64,000 bases of DNA from Pseudomonas peradeniyensis (lineage in GTDB: Bacteria; Pseudomonadota; Gammaproteobacteria; Pseudomonadales; Pseudomonadaceae). The stretch is from assembly GCF_014268935.2 (NCBI RefSeq), contig NZ_JABWRJ020000003.1, positions 983,501 through 1,047,500 of the forward strand, read 5' to 3'. A program made the position numbers and the translations under genes. The notes under the pieces were generated by a model that did no database searches, was not told where the DNA came from, and worked only from the letters and a program-made list of their open reading frames with translations. The number at the start of each line of letters is the position of its first letter. The first letter of the stretch is position 1. Positions 57,325 through 64,000 of the stretch are shown piece by piece.

Positions 57325-58815
57325 TCACACGACCATGAACAGCACGGCGACGAAGATGCTCGCGGCCGAGAAGGTCATGGTCCGCGAGGACCAGGTGTTG
57401 AACCATTGTTGAAAACTTGCGAGGTCGCGCTTGAGGGCAGTGGGCTGGCGGGTCCAGGACTGCCTGTCGAGGCGGAAGAACACGTAGATCTTCATCACCG
57501 CGCCGACGATCTGGTTGTAATAGAGAATCAGCGGGTAGGCCGGGCCGACGTTGTGGCCCGAGCACAGCAGCATGACGGTGAGGATCAGGCGGGTGATGCC
57601 GATCCACAGCAGGTACACCAGCAGGAACTGCAGGCCGAACTTGAAGCTGGCGATCACCGCCACGGTCAGGCCCAGCAGGCTGGTCCACATCGACACGCGC
57701 TGGTCGAGCAGCACGATGCTGGTGAACAGCCCCAGGCGATTGAGGCCCAGGCCCAGGGCGCGGGAGTTCTGCCGCAGGTTGTTGCCGTACCAGCGGTACA
57801 TCAGCTTGCGGCTGGCCTTGACGAAGCTTTTTTCCGGCGGGTGCTCGACCGTGTTGATCGCGGCATCGGGCACGTAGAAGGTGTCGTAGCCCAGGCGCAT
57901 CAGGCTGAACCAGCTGGACTTGTCGTCGCCGGTGAGGAACTTGAAGCGGCCCAGGCGCCAGTGCATCAGCGAGTCGCTCTCGACGTCGGCGATGAACTCG
58001 GGGTTGGTCACCACGCTTGCGCGGAACATCGACATGCGCCCGGTCATGGTCAGCACGCGCTTGGACAGGGCCATGGAGCACATGTTGATGTGGCGCTGGG
58101 CGAAGCGCAGCTTGTGCCACTCGCTCATGATGTAACCGCCGCGCACTTCGCAGAACTCGTTGGTGGTCAGGCCACCGACGTTGGGGTACAGGCGGAACCA
58201 TGGCACGGTCTTGCGCACCACGCCCTCGGCCAGCACGGTGTCGCCGTCGATCACCGCCACTACGGCGTTTTCGTCCGGCAGCATCCGCGAGATGGCGCGG
58301 AAACCATAGGCCAGGCCGTCACGCTTGCCGGTGCCGGCGATGCGCACGATGTCGAGGGTCACGTGGGACGGCGGGTTGTACTTGGCCCACAGGCTTTTCA
58401 CCAGCAGCTCGTCGGACTTCTCCACCAGCGAGCAGACCACGGTGGTGGGAAAGCCGCAGTCGATCGCCTCGCGGATCACCGAGCTGTACACCTGGGCGGT
58501 GGTCAGGGCCTCGATGCGAAAGCTGGTGACCATCAGGTACACGTGCGACGGGTCGGCGGCCTTGCCGAGTTTCTGCACCTTGCGGCGCAGGTAGGGGTAC
58601 ACGATGTACAGGAAGATCATGCCGCGGATGAAATGGGTGGCGCCCATGGAGTAGCGCCAGATGCCGACAGCGCCGACCAGGAAGATGAAGTGCTTCGACT
58701 GCGAGTCGAAGATATCGCTGGGCAGGGCCAGGGCGATCAGCATGAGCAGGCTCATGTAGAGCAGCCAGCCGGCGCATTGCAGCAGCATGGTCTGGAACCT
58801 TTGCATGTTCGGCAT
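57325..58815 (-). CDS. alg8: Alginate polymerase glycosyltransferase Alg8
   Basis: A 496-residue inner-membrane GT2 glycosyltransferase that polymerises GDP-mannuronate to poly-mannuronate and feeds it across the membrane. Two N-terminal helices (about 12-35 and 45-72) precede the cytosolic GT2 domain with VVAVIDGDTVLAEG (Asp-x-Asp), DVESDSLMHWRLGRFK and KLMYRWYGNNLRQNSR (a QxxRW-like region). Three or four C-terminal helices follow. The start may be the Met at 58815 or three codons later. It is separated from algD by 62 bp containing a strong hairpin. Confidence 0.94.
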   Translation of the reverse strand: MPNMQRFQTMLLQCAGWLLYMSLLMLIALALPSDIFDSQSKHFIFLVGAVGIWRYSMGATHFIRGMIFLYIVYPYLRRKVQKLGKAADPSHVYLMVTSFRIEALTTAQVYSSVIREAIDCGFPTTVVCSLVEKSDELLVKSLWAKYNPPSHVTLDIVRIAGTGKRDGLAYGFRAISRMLPDENAVVAVIDGDTVLAEGVVRKTVPWFRLYPNVGGLTTNEFCEVRGGYIMSEWHKLRFAQRHINMCSMALSKRVLTMTGRMSMFRASVVTNPEFIADVESDSLMHWRLGRFKFLTGDDKSSWFSLMRLGYDTFYVPDAAINTVEHPPEKSFVKASRKLMYRWYGNNLRQNSRALGLGLNRLGLFTSIVLLDQRVSMWTSLLGLTVAVIASFKFGLQFLLVYLLWIGITRLILTVMLLCSGHNVGPAYPLILYYNQIVGAVMKIYVFFRLDRQSWTRQPTALKRDLASFQQWFNTWSSRTMTFSAASIFVAVLFMVV

Positions 58816-58838
58816 CCGTCGAGAATTCGGGGGAGGGC

Positions 58839-58869
58839 GGGCGGCGCGCTGGGGAGGGACGCGCCGCCC
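58839..58869 (-). other. Strong stem-loop between algD and alg8
   Basis: A perfect 10-bp GC-only stem (GGGCGGCGCG / CGCGCCGCCC) with an 11-nt loop lies 9 bp after the algD stop. No T-tract follows on the transcribed strand, so mRNA processing or stabilisation of algD message is more likely than termination. Confidence 0.6.
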
Positions 58870-58877
58870 GGCCGGGT

Positions 58878-60194
58878 TTACCAGCAGATACCTTCGGTGC
58901 GGCTGGTGGCGCAGGTCGGCTTGCTCATGAAGCCGACCAGGTCGATCACCTGCTTGCCTTCCGGCGCCTGCTGGGCCAGGGCACGGAACTGCTCGTCACG
59001 GTTGCCCAGGATGATGATCTCGGCGTTGTCCACCACCTGCTCGAAGTTGGCGTTGAGCAAGGAGGAAACGTGGGGGATCTTCGACTCGATGTAGTCCTTG
59101 TTGGCGCCGTGGACACGGGCGTACTCGACGTTCTGGTCGTAGATGTCGAGCTGGTAGCCCTTGCCGATCAGGCGTTCGGCCAGCTCCACCAGCGGGCTTT
59201 CGCGCAGGTCGTCGGTGCCGGCCTTGAACGAAAGGCCGAGCAAGGCGACCTTGCGCTTGTCGTGGCTCTCGATGATGTCGAAGGCGTTCTGCACCTGGGA
59301 TTCGTTGCTGCGCATCAGCGAGTCGAGCAGCGGGGCACGCACATCGAGGCTGGCGGCGCGGTAGGTGAGGGCGCGCACGTCCTTCGGCAGGCACGAACCG
59401 CCGAAGGCGAAGCCCGGGCGCATGTAGTACTGCGACAGGTTCAGCGCCTTGTCCTGGCAGACCACGTCCATCACCTCGCGGCCATCGACGCCGACGGCCT
59501 TGGCGATGTTGCCGATCTCGTTGGCGAAGGTGACCTTGGTCGCGTGCCAGACGTTGCAGGTGTACTTGATCATCTCGGCCACTTCGACCGGCTTGCGGAT
59601 GATCGGCGCATCGAGTTCTTCGTACAGGGCCTGCAGCACGTCGCCGCTGGCGCTGTCCAGTTCGCCGATGACGGTCATCGGTGGCTGGTCGTAGTCCTTG
59701 ATCGCGGTGCTTTCGCGCAGGAACTCAGGGTTGACCGCGACGCCGAAGTCGACACCGGCCTTCTTGCCCGAGCAGTCTTCCAGAATCGGAATGACCACGT
59801 TCTTCACGGTGCCCGGCAGCACGGTGCTGCGCACCACCACGGTGTGACGGCTGGCCTTGTCGCGCAGCACGTAGCCGATCTCGCGGCACACCGACTCGAT
59901 GTACTCCAGGCCCAGGTCGCCGTTCTTCTTGCTCGGCGTGCCGACGCAGATCATCGACACGTCGCTGGCACGGATGGCCTCGGCGAAGTCGGTGGTGCCG
60001 CGCAGGCGGCCGTTGGCGATGCCTTGCTGCAGCAGCTCTTCCAGGCCCGGTTCGACGATGGGCGACTTGCCCTTGTTGATCAGGTCGATCTTGGTGCTGG
60101 ACACGTCCACACCAATCACTTCGTGGCCTCGTGCCGACAGGCAACCTGCACAGACTGCACCCACATAACCCAAACCAAAGATGCTGATACGCAT
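58878..60194 (-). CDS. algD: GDP-mannose 6-dehydrogenase
   Basis: A 438-residue NAD-dependent four-electron dehydrogenase making GDP-mannuronate, the committed step of alginate synthesis. The N-terminal Rossmann segment is ISIFGLGYVGAVCAGCL at residue 3. The catalytic Cys is in RPGFAFGGSCLPKDVRALTY, and the central dimer helix (EVAEMIKYTCNVWHATKVTFANEIGN) and C-terminal GDP-binding domain follow. It ends in EGICW like the P. aeruginosa enzyme. The ATG at 60194 sits behind ACGAGGTGA. It is the first gene of the twelve-gene operon, with a leader of over 400 bp. Confidence 0.97.
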   Translation of the reverse strand: MRISIFGLGYVGAVCAGCLSARGHEVIGVDVSSTKIDLINKGKSPIVEPGLEELLQQGIANGRLRGTTDFAEAIRASDVSMICVGTPSKKNGDLGLEYIESVCREIGYVLRDKASRHTVVVRSTVLPGTVKNVVIPILEDCSGKKAGVDFGVAVNPEFLRESTAIKDYDQPPMTVIGELDSASGDVLQALYEELDAPIIRKPVEVAEMIKYTCNVWHATKVTFANEIGNIAKAVGVDGREVMDVVCQDKALNLSQYYMRPGFAFGGSCLPKDVRALTYRAASLDVRAPLLDSLMRSNESQVQNAFDIIESHDKRKVALLGLSFKAGTDDLRESPLVELAERLIGKGYQLDIYDQNVEYARVHGANKDYIESKIPHVSSLLNANFEQVVDNAEIIILGNRDEQFRALAQQAPEGKQVIDLVGFMSKPTCATSRTEGICW

Positions 60195-60633
60195 CGCATT
60201 CACCTCGTGTGTTTATCACGCCAGCCCTTCAGCGAAGAGCCGACCGGGTTGATTGACCAGCAGTTTTCGGGCGCACGGATCCATGGCGAATTGACACTTC
60301 ACCGAACGCAGGCATGAATAAATCCGGAGCGCAAAAAGTTATGCACTCAAAGTTGGCAGTCAAAGGCCAGTATTAAAAGTGGCGTGCCCTGAAATGCAGC
60401 CGTCTTTATTGCAATTCACCGTTGGTGAAGTGCTGTGCTTGTTTTTTCAAGTGGATAAATCCTTTGAAATCAACCACTAGGACGAATTTTAGGGGCGCTT
60501 GTCTCCTGCATGGATCATGGCTTTTGGCACTTCCTGTACCGCCGTTGAAGTTTTCGGGCCGGTTGAGAATGGCGGCCCTTTGTCATCTGTAAGTCATCTC
60601 TCACGCCGGGCGCTTGAAACTCGTTACGGGTGC

Positions 60634-60661
60634 TATGAGCCATCTCCCTTGGCAGAAGTTC
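60634..60661 (-). promoter_or_regulatory. Candidate AlgU (sigma-22) promoter of algD
   Basis: On the minus strand, GAACTT (60661-60656) is followed after 17 bases by TCATA (60638-60634). The -35 is identical to the AlgU/RpoE consensus and the -10 matches in part. Initiation near 60626 would give a leader of roughly 430 nt, comparable with the long algD leader of P. aeruginosa. The 60195-60625 stretch thus reads as untranslated leader; no gene is seen in it. Confidence 0.6.
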
Positions 60662-60828
60662 CGGGGGCGGTTTCGTCACGATGAAAGATTTCTAAATATT
60701 TTTTCAGAGGGAAATACTTTCAATCTGATAGCACGCAGCAGTTTCGTCCCCGTATATAAAGGGCGAAATCGCAGGGGGATGGTTATAGGCCAGCATGCGA
60801 AATTTTTTTTCAAATTTCGTCAAAAAAC

Positions 60829-60838
60829 TACGAACGGT
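60829..60838 (-). promoter_or_regulatory. Candidate AlgR binding site
   Basis: On the minus strand the sequence reads ACCGTTCGTA, nine of ten matches to the AlgR site ACCGTTCGTC known upstream of P. aeruginosa algD. It is about 200 bp upstream of the candidate start of transcription, in an AT-rich stretch (60662-60900) with A/T runs that may bend DNA. No gene was found in this stretch. Confidence 0.55.
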
Positions 60839-60940
60839 CTTATGGCGTTTTGCAATAAGGATGTGAGTGTTGGTTTTTTGGCGCTGAAAATTTGGCTTGA
60901 TGGCAATTTGCAGCGCGCCCCGTTGCGGGGCTTAAGGCCT

Positions 60941-61019
60941 CATCGCGGGGCAAGCCCGCTCCCACGATGAGCCCTGGAACCTGAGGCGTAAATCGTGGGA
61001 GCGGGCTTGCCCCGCGATG
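60941..61019. repeat. Inverted REP pair
   Basis: Two opposed GGGAGCGGGCTTGCCCCG-type REPs lie between the upstream control region of algD and the 3' end of yaaA, probably separating the two transcription units. Confidence 0.85.
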
Positions 61020-61042
61020 AGTTGCGAAGCGGCTCTGAAAAA

Positions 61043-61822
61043 TCAGCCCTCAGCGTGATCGCGCAGGAACACCAGATGATCCGGCTTCGACTGCTCGGCA
61101 CTGTAGTAGTAACCCTGCACATCGAAGCGCTTGAGCTGCTCCGGATCGTTGATCCGCTCCTGGATCACGAAGCGGCTCATCATCCCGCGGGCCTTCTTGG
61201 CGTAGAAGCTGATGATCTTGTACTGGCCGTTCTTCAGGTCCTTGAAGTCGACATCGATCACCCGCGCCTTCAGCGCGCTCTTCTTCACCGCGCTGAAGTA
61301 CTCGTTGCTGGCCAGGTTCAGCAGCACGTCGTCACCCTGGTCGGCCAGGGCCTGGTTCAGCCATTCGCTGATGCGCGTGCCCCAGAAGGCGTACAGGTCC
61401 TTGCCGCGGGCATTGGCCAGCTTGGTGCCCATTTCCAGGCGGTAGGGCTGCATCAGGTCCAGCGGGCGCAGCAGGCCATACAGGCCCGAGAGCATGCGCA
61501 GGTGGTCCTGGGCGTAGCTGAAGTCGTCCTCGCCCAGGCTCTCGGCGTCGAGCCCGGTGTATACGTCGCCCTTGAACGCCAGCAGTGCCTGCTTGGCGTT
61601 GGCCGGGGTGAAGTCCGGGGTCCAGCTGCCGAAGCGGGCGGCGTTGAGGCCGGCGAGCTTGTCGGAGAGGTGCATCAGCTCGGCGATCTGCGCCGGCGCC
61701 AGTTCGCGCAGTTGCACGATCAGTTCCTGGGAATCATCCAGGTACTGGGGCAGGGTGTGGCGCTGGGTTACCGGCGGGGTGTCGTAGTCGAGGGTCTTGG
61801 CAGGGGAAATCACCGTCAGCAT
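61043..61822 (-). CDS. yaaA: Peroxide stress protein YaaA (DUF328)
   Basis: A 259-residue cytosolic protein. MLTVISPAKTLDYDTPP at the N-terminus, then FKGDVYTGLDAESLGEDDFSYAQDHLRMLSGLYGLLRPLDLMQPYRLEMGTKL and the C-terminal ISFYAKKARGMMSRFVIQERI are the YaaA signatures. In E. coli YaaA limits free iron and DNA damage under peroxide stress and binds DNA. The Met of MLTVISPAK is preceded by GGAG; the longer open frame to 61912 is not conserved. It reads toward the algD control region. Confidence 0.93.
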   Translation of the reverse strand: MLTVISPAKTLDYDTPPVTQRHTLPQYLDDSQELIVQLRELAPAQIAELMHLSDKLAGLNAARFGSWTPDFTPANAKQALLAFKGDVYTGLDAESLGEDDFSYAQDHLRMLSGLYGLLRPLDLMQPYRLEMGTKLANARGKDLYAFWGTRISEWLNQALADQGDDVLLNLASNEYFSAVKKSALKARVIDVDFKDLKNGQYKIISFYAKKARGMMSRFVIQERINDPEQLKRFDVQGYYYSAEQSKPDHLVFLRDHAEG

Positions 61823-61971
61823 CGGGTCGGCTCCTGGAATCGTCGGGCGAATTCTACGGGGCCGCTGGCACAACGCCAAACTATGGCGACGATAGTCACC
61901 GAACATCGCCACATTAAACCGCGGGCGGTCGCGCTATAGTGCGCGCCATGCCTTCAAGGAGATTGCTCATC

Positions 61972-63090
61972 GTGCGTATCGCGTTTGCCCTGTTCGCCGG
62001 GCTGCTCAGCCTGGGCGCGCAGGCGGCCCCGGCGGATTTCGTCAGTTTTGACCGTGAGCTGTGGCCCGAGCAGCTGGACAGCCCGACGCTGTTCGACGTG
62101 GCGTCGCGGGCGGAGATCCTGTCGTTCGCCCGGGTGTTGCACGAAAGCGAGATGCTCGACGAGCAGGCGCTCAAGGCCCGGTTGGGCCTGCGCCAGATCA
62201 ACCTGACCGTCGTGCGGGCCGTACGGGCACGTCTGTGGCAGCGCCTGTGGACAAGTTATCAACAGGCGCAGAAGAGTTGCGAGCAGGATGCCTCGTTCTG
62301 CTACCCGGTCGAGTCCATGGCCGATCTGCGCACGCAGTCCGCCGTTTTCGCCGAGGATGTCGGCACGTTCTATACCGGATGGGTCGAGCCCAGTCACCAG
62401 TTCCACACTCGATACCTGGATGAGCAGTTGCGCAAGGCCGCGCTGTTCCCGCAGACCACCAGCGAGGTGGCCAAGCTGTCCGGTCGCGAGCGCAATGGCG
62501 AGGAGCTCAACGACCGGATGTTCCTCCTGACCTTCGCCGGCGGCCCGGGGCCCCAGGGCGGCAGCACCGATGCGGTGGCCGACTACCTGCGGCGGCAAAA
62601 GCTCGACGGGATTTTCTTCGTGCTCGGCAATCGCCTGCAGCAACGTCGCGACGCCGGCCCGGTGAGCGACCTGTATGCCGGCCAGTGCGTGGGTATCCAG
62701 GGTTGGGAGTACCGCTCCCACGCCCAGTGGCAGGACTGGCAGGACTCGCTGCGGCGCAGCCAGGCGCGGGTCCAGGCCGACCTGGCGGAGCAGTATGTGC
62801 CGTTGTTTCGTCCGCCCTACGGCCAGCGCCGCGCCGATGGCGAGGCATTCATGGACAGCCAGCAGATGCAGGTTTCGCTGTGGGACATCGATGCCCAGGA
62901 TGACGGGCCGCTGACCGCCGAGGCCTCTGCACAGCGGGTGCTGACGCTGATGCTGCTGTGGCGCAAGGGCGTGATCCAGTTCCGCGACAATCAGCCCAAG
63001 ACGCAGCCGGCGCTGGAGTGGTTGTTGCAGCACACGGCCCAGAGTGGGATCGGCTGGGAGAATTGCCGGGAGTATGCTCGGCGGGGGTAG
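61972..63090 (+). CDS. Polysaccharide-deacetylase-like protein lacking catalytic residues
   Basis: A 372-residue secreted protein. Start: GTG at 61972 with AAGGAG ten bases upstream, giving a clean signal peptide (RIAFALFAGLLSLGAQAAPA, cut near residue 19); an ATG at 61948 is possible but would add a polar tail. An N-terminal helical region (about 25-180) is followed by a NodB-like domain (about 184-330). Motif 1, normally TFDDGP, reads TFAGGP (187-192). Motif 2, normally HTxxH, reads QGWEY (243-247), so both metal His and both Asp are lost. Motif 3 (FRPPYG, 279-284) remains. It is probably a binding or structural homologue, not an active deacetylase. The ligand is unknown. Confidence 0.75.
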   Translation: MRIAFALFAGLLSLGAQAAPADFVSFDRELWPEQLDSPTLFDVASRAEILSFARVLHESEMLDEQALKARLGLRQINLTVVRAVRARLWQRLWTSYQQAQKSCEQDASFCYPVESMADLRTQSAVFAEDVGTFYTGWVEPSHQFHTRYLDEQLRKAALFPQTTSEVAKLSGRERNGEELNDRMFLLTFAGGPGPQGGSTDAVADYLRRQKLDGIFFVLGNRLQQRRDAGPVSDLYAGQCVGIQGWEYRSHAQWQDWQDSLRRSQARVQADLAEQYVPLFRPPYGQRRADGEAFMDSQQMQVSLWDIDAQDDGPLTAEASAQRVLTLMLLWRKGVIQFRDNQPKTQPALEWLLQHTAQSGIGWENCREYARRG

Positions 63091-63146
63091 GTTTGCGAGC
63101 GGTGGGGGCGTTGCGAGGTGTTCGGCGAGATTTCTGCAGCGCCTGG

Positions 63147-63400
63147 GAGATCGAGCGCCGCCCGCGCGGCGCATCGCGGATGAATCCGCTCCTACATTTG
63201 TCGCAACGTACCGAACCTGTCAGGCCATGGTTGTCAGCCTTGGCGCAAGGCTTGAGGCAGGTGGGGCGGCAGCAATGCCCACCGAGAAATTGCGTCGAGC
63301 GCACAAGGCTTACAACCATGGCCTATCAGGCATGGCCACGTTGCAACAAATGTAGGAGCGGATTTATCCGCGATGCGCCGCGCGGGCGGCGCTCGATCTC
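63147..63400. repeat. Large inverted repeat (97-bp arms), REP-like
   Basis: Arms 63147-63243 and 63303-63400 are reverse complements at roughly nine in ten positions. They begin GAGATCGAGCGCCGCCCGCG, contain ATCCGCTCCTACATTTGT and AGGCCATGGTTGT, and enclose about 60 bp. The unit is far longer than the other REP pairs here and has no copy elsewhere in the window. Its right arm encodes the C-terminus and stop of the bestrophin-like gene. The rest of the 63091-63363 gap shows nothing else I can support. Confidence 0.85.
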
Positions 63401-63999
63401 ACGGATGTGGGAGGACTATCGTCGAACACTTCGCGTCCACATTGCGCCTCCCGCTGCATCGACTCCAGGTTACGTTCGATCGTCTCGCAGATCGTGTCCA
63501 TCGGAATCTGGTGCTCGCTGAAGCGGAACGGGCTCTGCAAGTCCGTGCCGATCCGCTCGATGGCCAGCAGCATGAAGCCGACCACCGTCGAAGCTAGCGG
63601 TGTGAACCAGCCCAGCGACTCCACCAGCCCCACCGGCACGATCAGGCAGAACAACGTGATGAACAGCCGCGGGAAGTACACATAAGGGTAGGGCAGCGGC
63701 GTATTGGCAATCCGCTCCATCCCACCCTGGGCGTTGGACATGTCCACCAGGGTCGATTCCAGCCGCGCCAGGCGAATGCTGTCCAGCCGCCCAGCCTGGT
63801 ATTCCTGGGCCAACAACGCCGCCGAGCCGCCGAGGATGTCATTGGCGAAATTGTTCGAACGATTGCGCCGCTCGAACTCCCCGGGCGGTATGAAGGCCAT
63901 CAGCTCATCTGGGCATTTCTCGCCTTTGAGGTGCGCCGCCAGGCAGTTCACGTAGGCGATATGCCGGCGCAGCAAGGTCGCCTTCACCGGGTTCGGCCC
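63364..63999 (-). CDS. Bestrophin-like membrane protein, 5'-truncated by the window edge
   Basis: The frame is open to the right edge (residues GPNP precede VKATLLRRHIAYVNCLAAHL), so about 211 C-terminal residues are visible. The segment ANDILGGSAALLAQEYQAGRLDSIRLARLESTLVDMSNAQGGMERIANTPLPYPYVYFPRLFITLFCLIVPVGLVE, then TPLASTVVGFMLLAIERIGTDLQSPF, matches bacterial bestrophins (anion or cation channel family, inner membrane). The final dozen residues (VRSSAARAAHRG) and the TAA stop are encoded by the right arm of the large inverted repeat, so the native C-terminus has probably been replaced or extended. Confidence 0.8.
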   Translation of the reverse strand, partial: GPNPVKATLLRRHIAYVNCLAAHLKGEKCPDELMAFIPPGEFERRNRSNNFANDILGGSAALLAQEYQAGRLDSIRLARLESTLVDMSNAQGGMERIANTPLPYPYVYFPRLFITLFCLIVPVGLVESLGWFTPLASTVVGFMLLAIERIGTDLQSPFRFSEHQIPMDTICETIERNLESMQREAQCGREVFDDSPPTSVRSSAARAAHRG

Positions 64000-64000
64000 G

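Noticed and set aside
60499..60970. Short open frames (61 and 118 codons) upstream of algD
   Set aside because: They lie over the algD promoter region and run into a REP; their translations show no conserved features and no clear ribosome sites.

Overview
The window is chromosomal DNA of a high-GC gammaproteobacterium, almost certainly a member of the Pseudomonas putida group. This rests on the hmgR/hmgABC homogentisate cluster, a complete twelve-gene alginate operon, two FecIR-type iron-signalling systems, and REP elements of the kind typical of this group scattered through the intergenic gaps. No tRNA, rRNA, CRISPR array or prophage was seen. Both window edges cut genes: a short-chain dehydrogenase on the left and a bestrophin-like protein on the right.

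Layout. 1-0.6 kb: 3' part of an SDR gene. 0.9-6.5 kb: homogentisate degradation (divergent repressor hmgR, operator palindromes, hmgA, fahA/hmgB, maiA/hmgC, an aromatic-acid MFS transporter). 6.5-13.6 kb: housekeeping genes (SirB1-like protein, leucine dehydrogenase, MBL-fold hydrolase, OmpA-like lipoprotein, pta, DUF3565 protein, SlyD-like PPIase, glutathione peroxidase). 13.7-14.95 kb: an IS3-family element with an A6G frameshift site, inserted in one arm of a REP palindrome. 15-25.4 kb: two TonB receptor systems arranged back to back, fecIRA on the minus strand, and DUF3649-PepSY-DUF3325-sigma-FecR-receptor on the plus strand. 25.4-37.2 kb: AraC, EamA exporter, 2-hydroxyacid dehydrogenase, a LysR gene beside a four-gene FUSC-type aromatic-acid efflux operon, a PrlF-YhaV toxin-antitoxin pair, a universal stress protein and a second LysR. 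37.5-41.7 kb: an EmrAB-type tripartite exporter. 41.8-43.9 kb: an SDR, a small membrane protein and an AT-richer orphan gene. 44-60.2 kb: algD-alg8-alg44-algK-algE-algG-algX-algL-algI-algJ-algF-algA on the minus strand, with a candidate AlgU promoter and an AlgR-like site upstream. 61-64 kb: yaaA, a polysaccharide-deacetylase-like protein lacking its catalytic residues, and the bestrophin-like gene.

The most unusual theme is the intimacy between REP palindromes and genes. REP pairs lie inside the 5' coding region of two lipoprotein genes (an outer-membrane efflux channel and algK), where they lengthen or reset the signal peptide. In the efflux gene the REP itself carries a Shine-Dalgarno/GTG pair. 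Another long palindrome supplies the last codons and stop of the bestrophin-like gene, one REP pair sits inside the alginate operon, and one REP has been the landing site of the IS element. At least five REP sequence types are present and no RAYT transposase gene is in the window.
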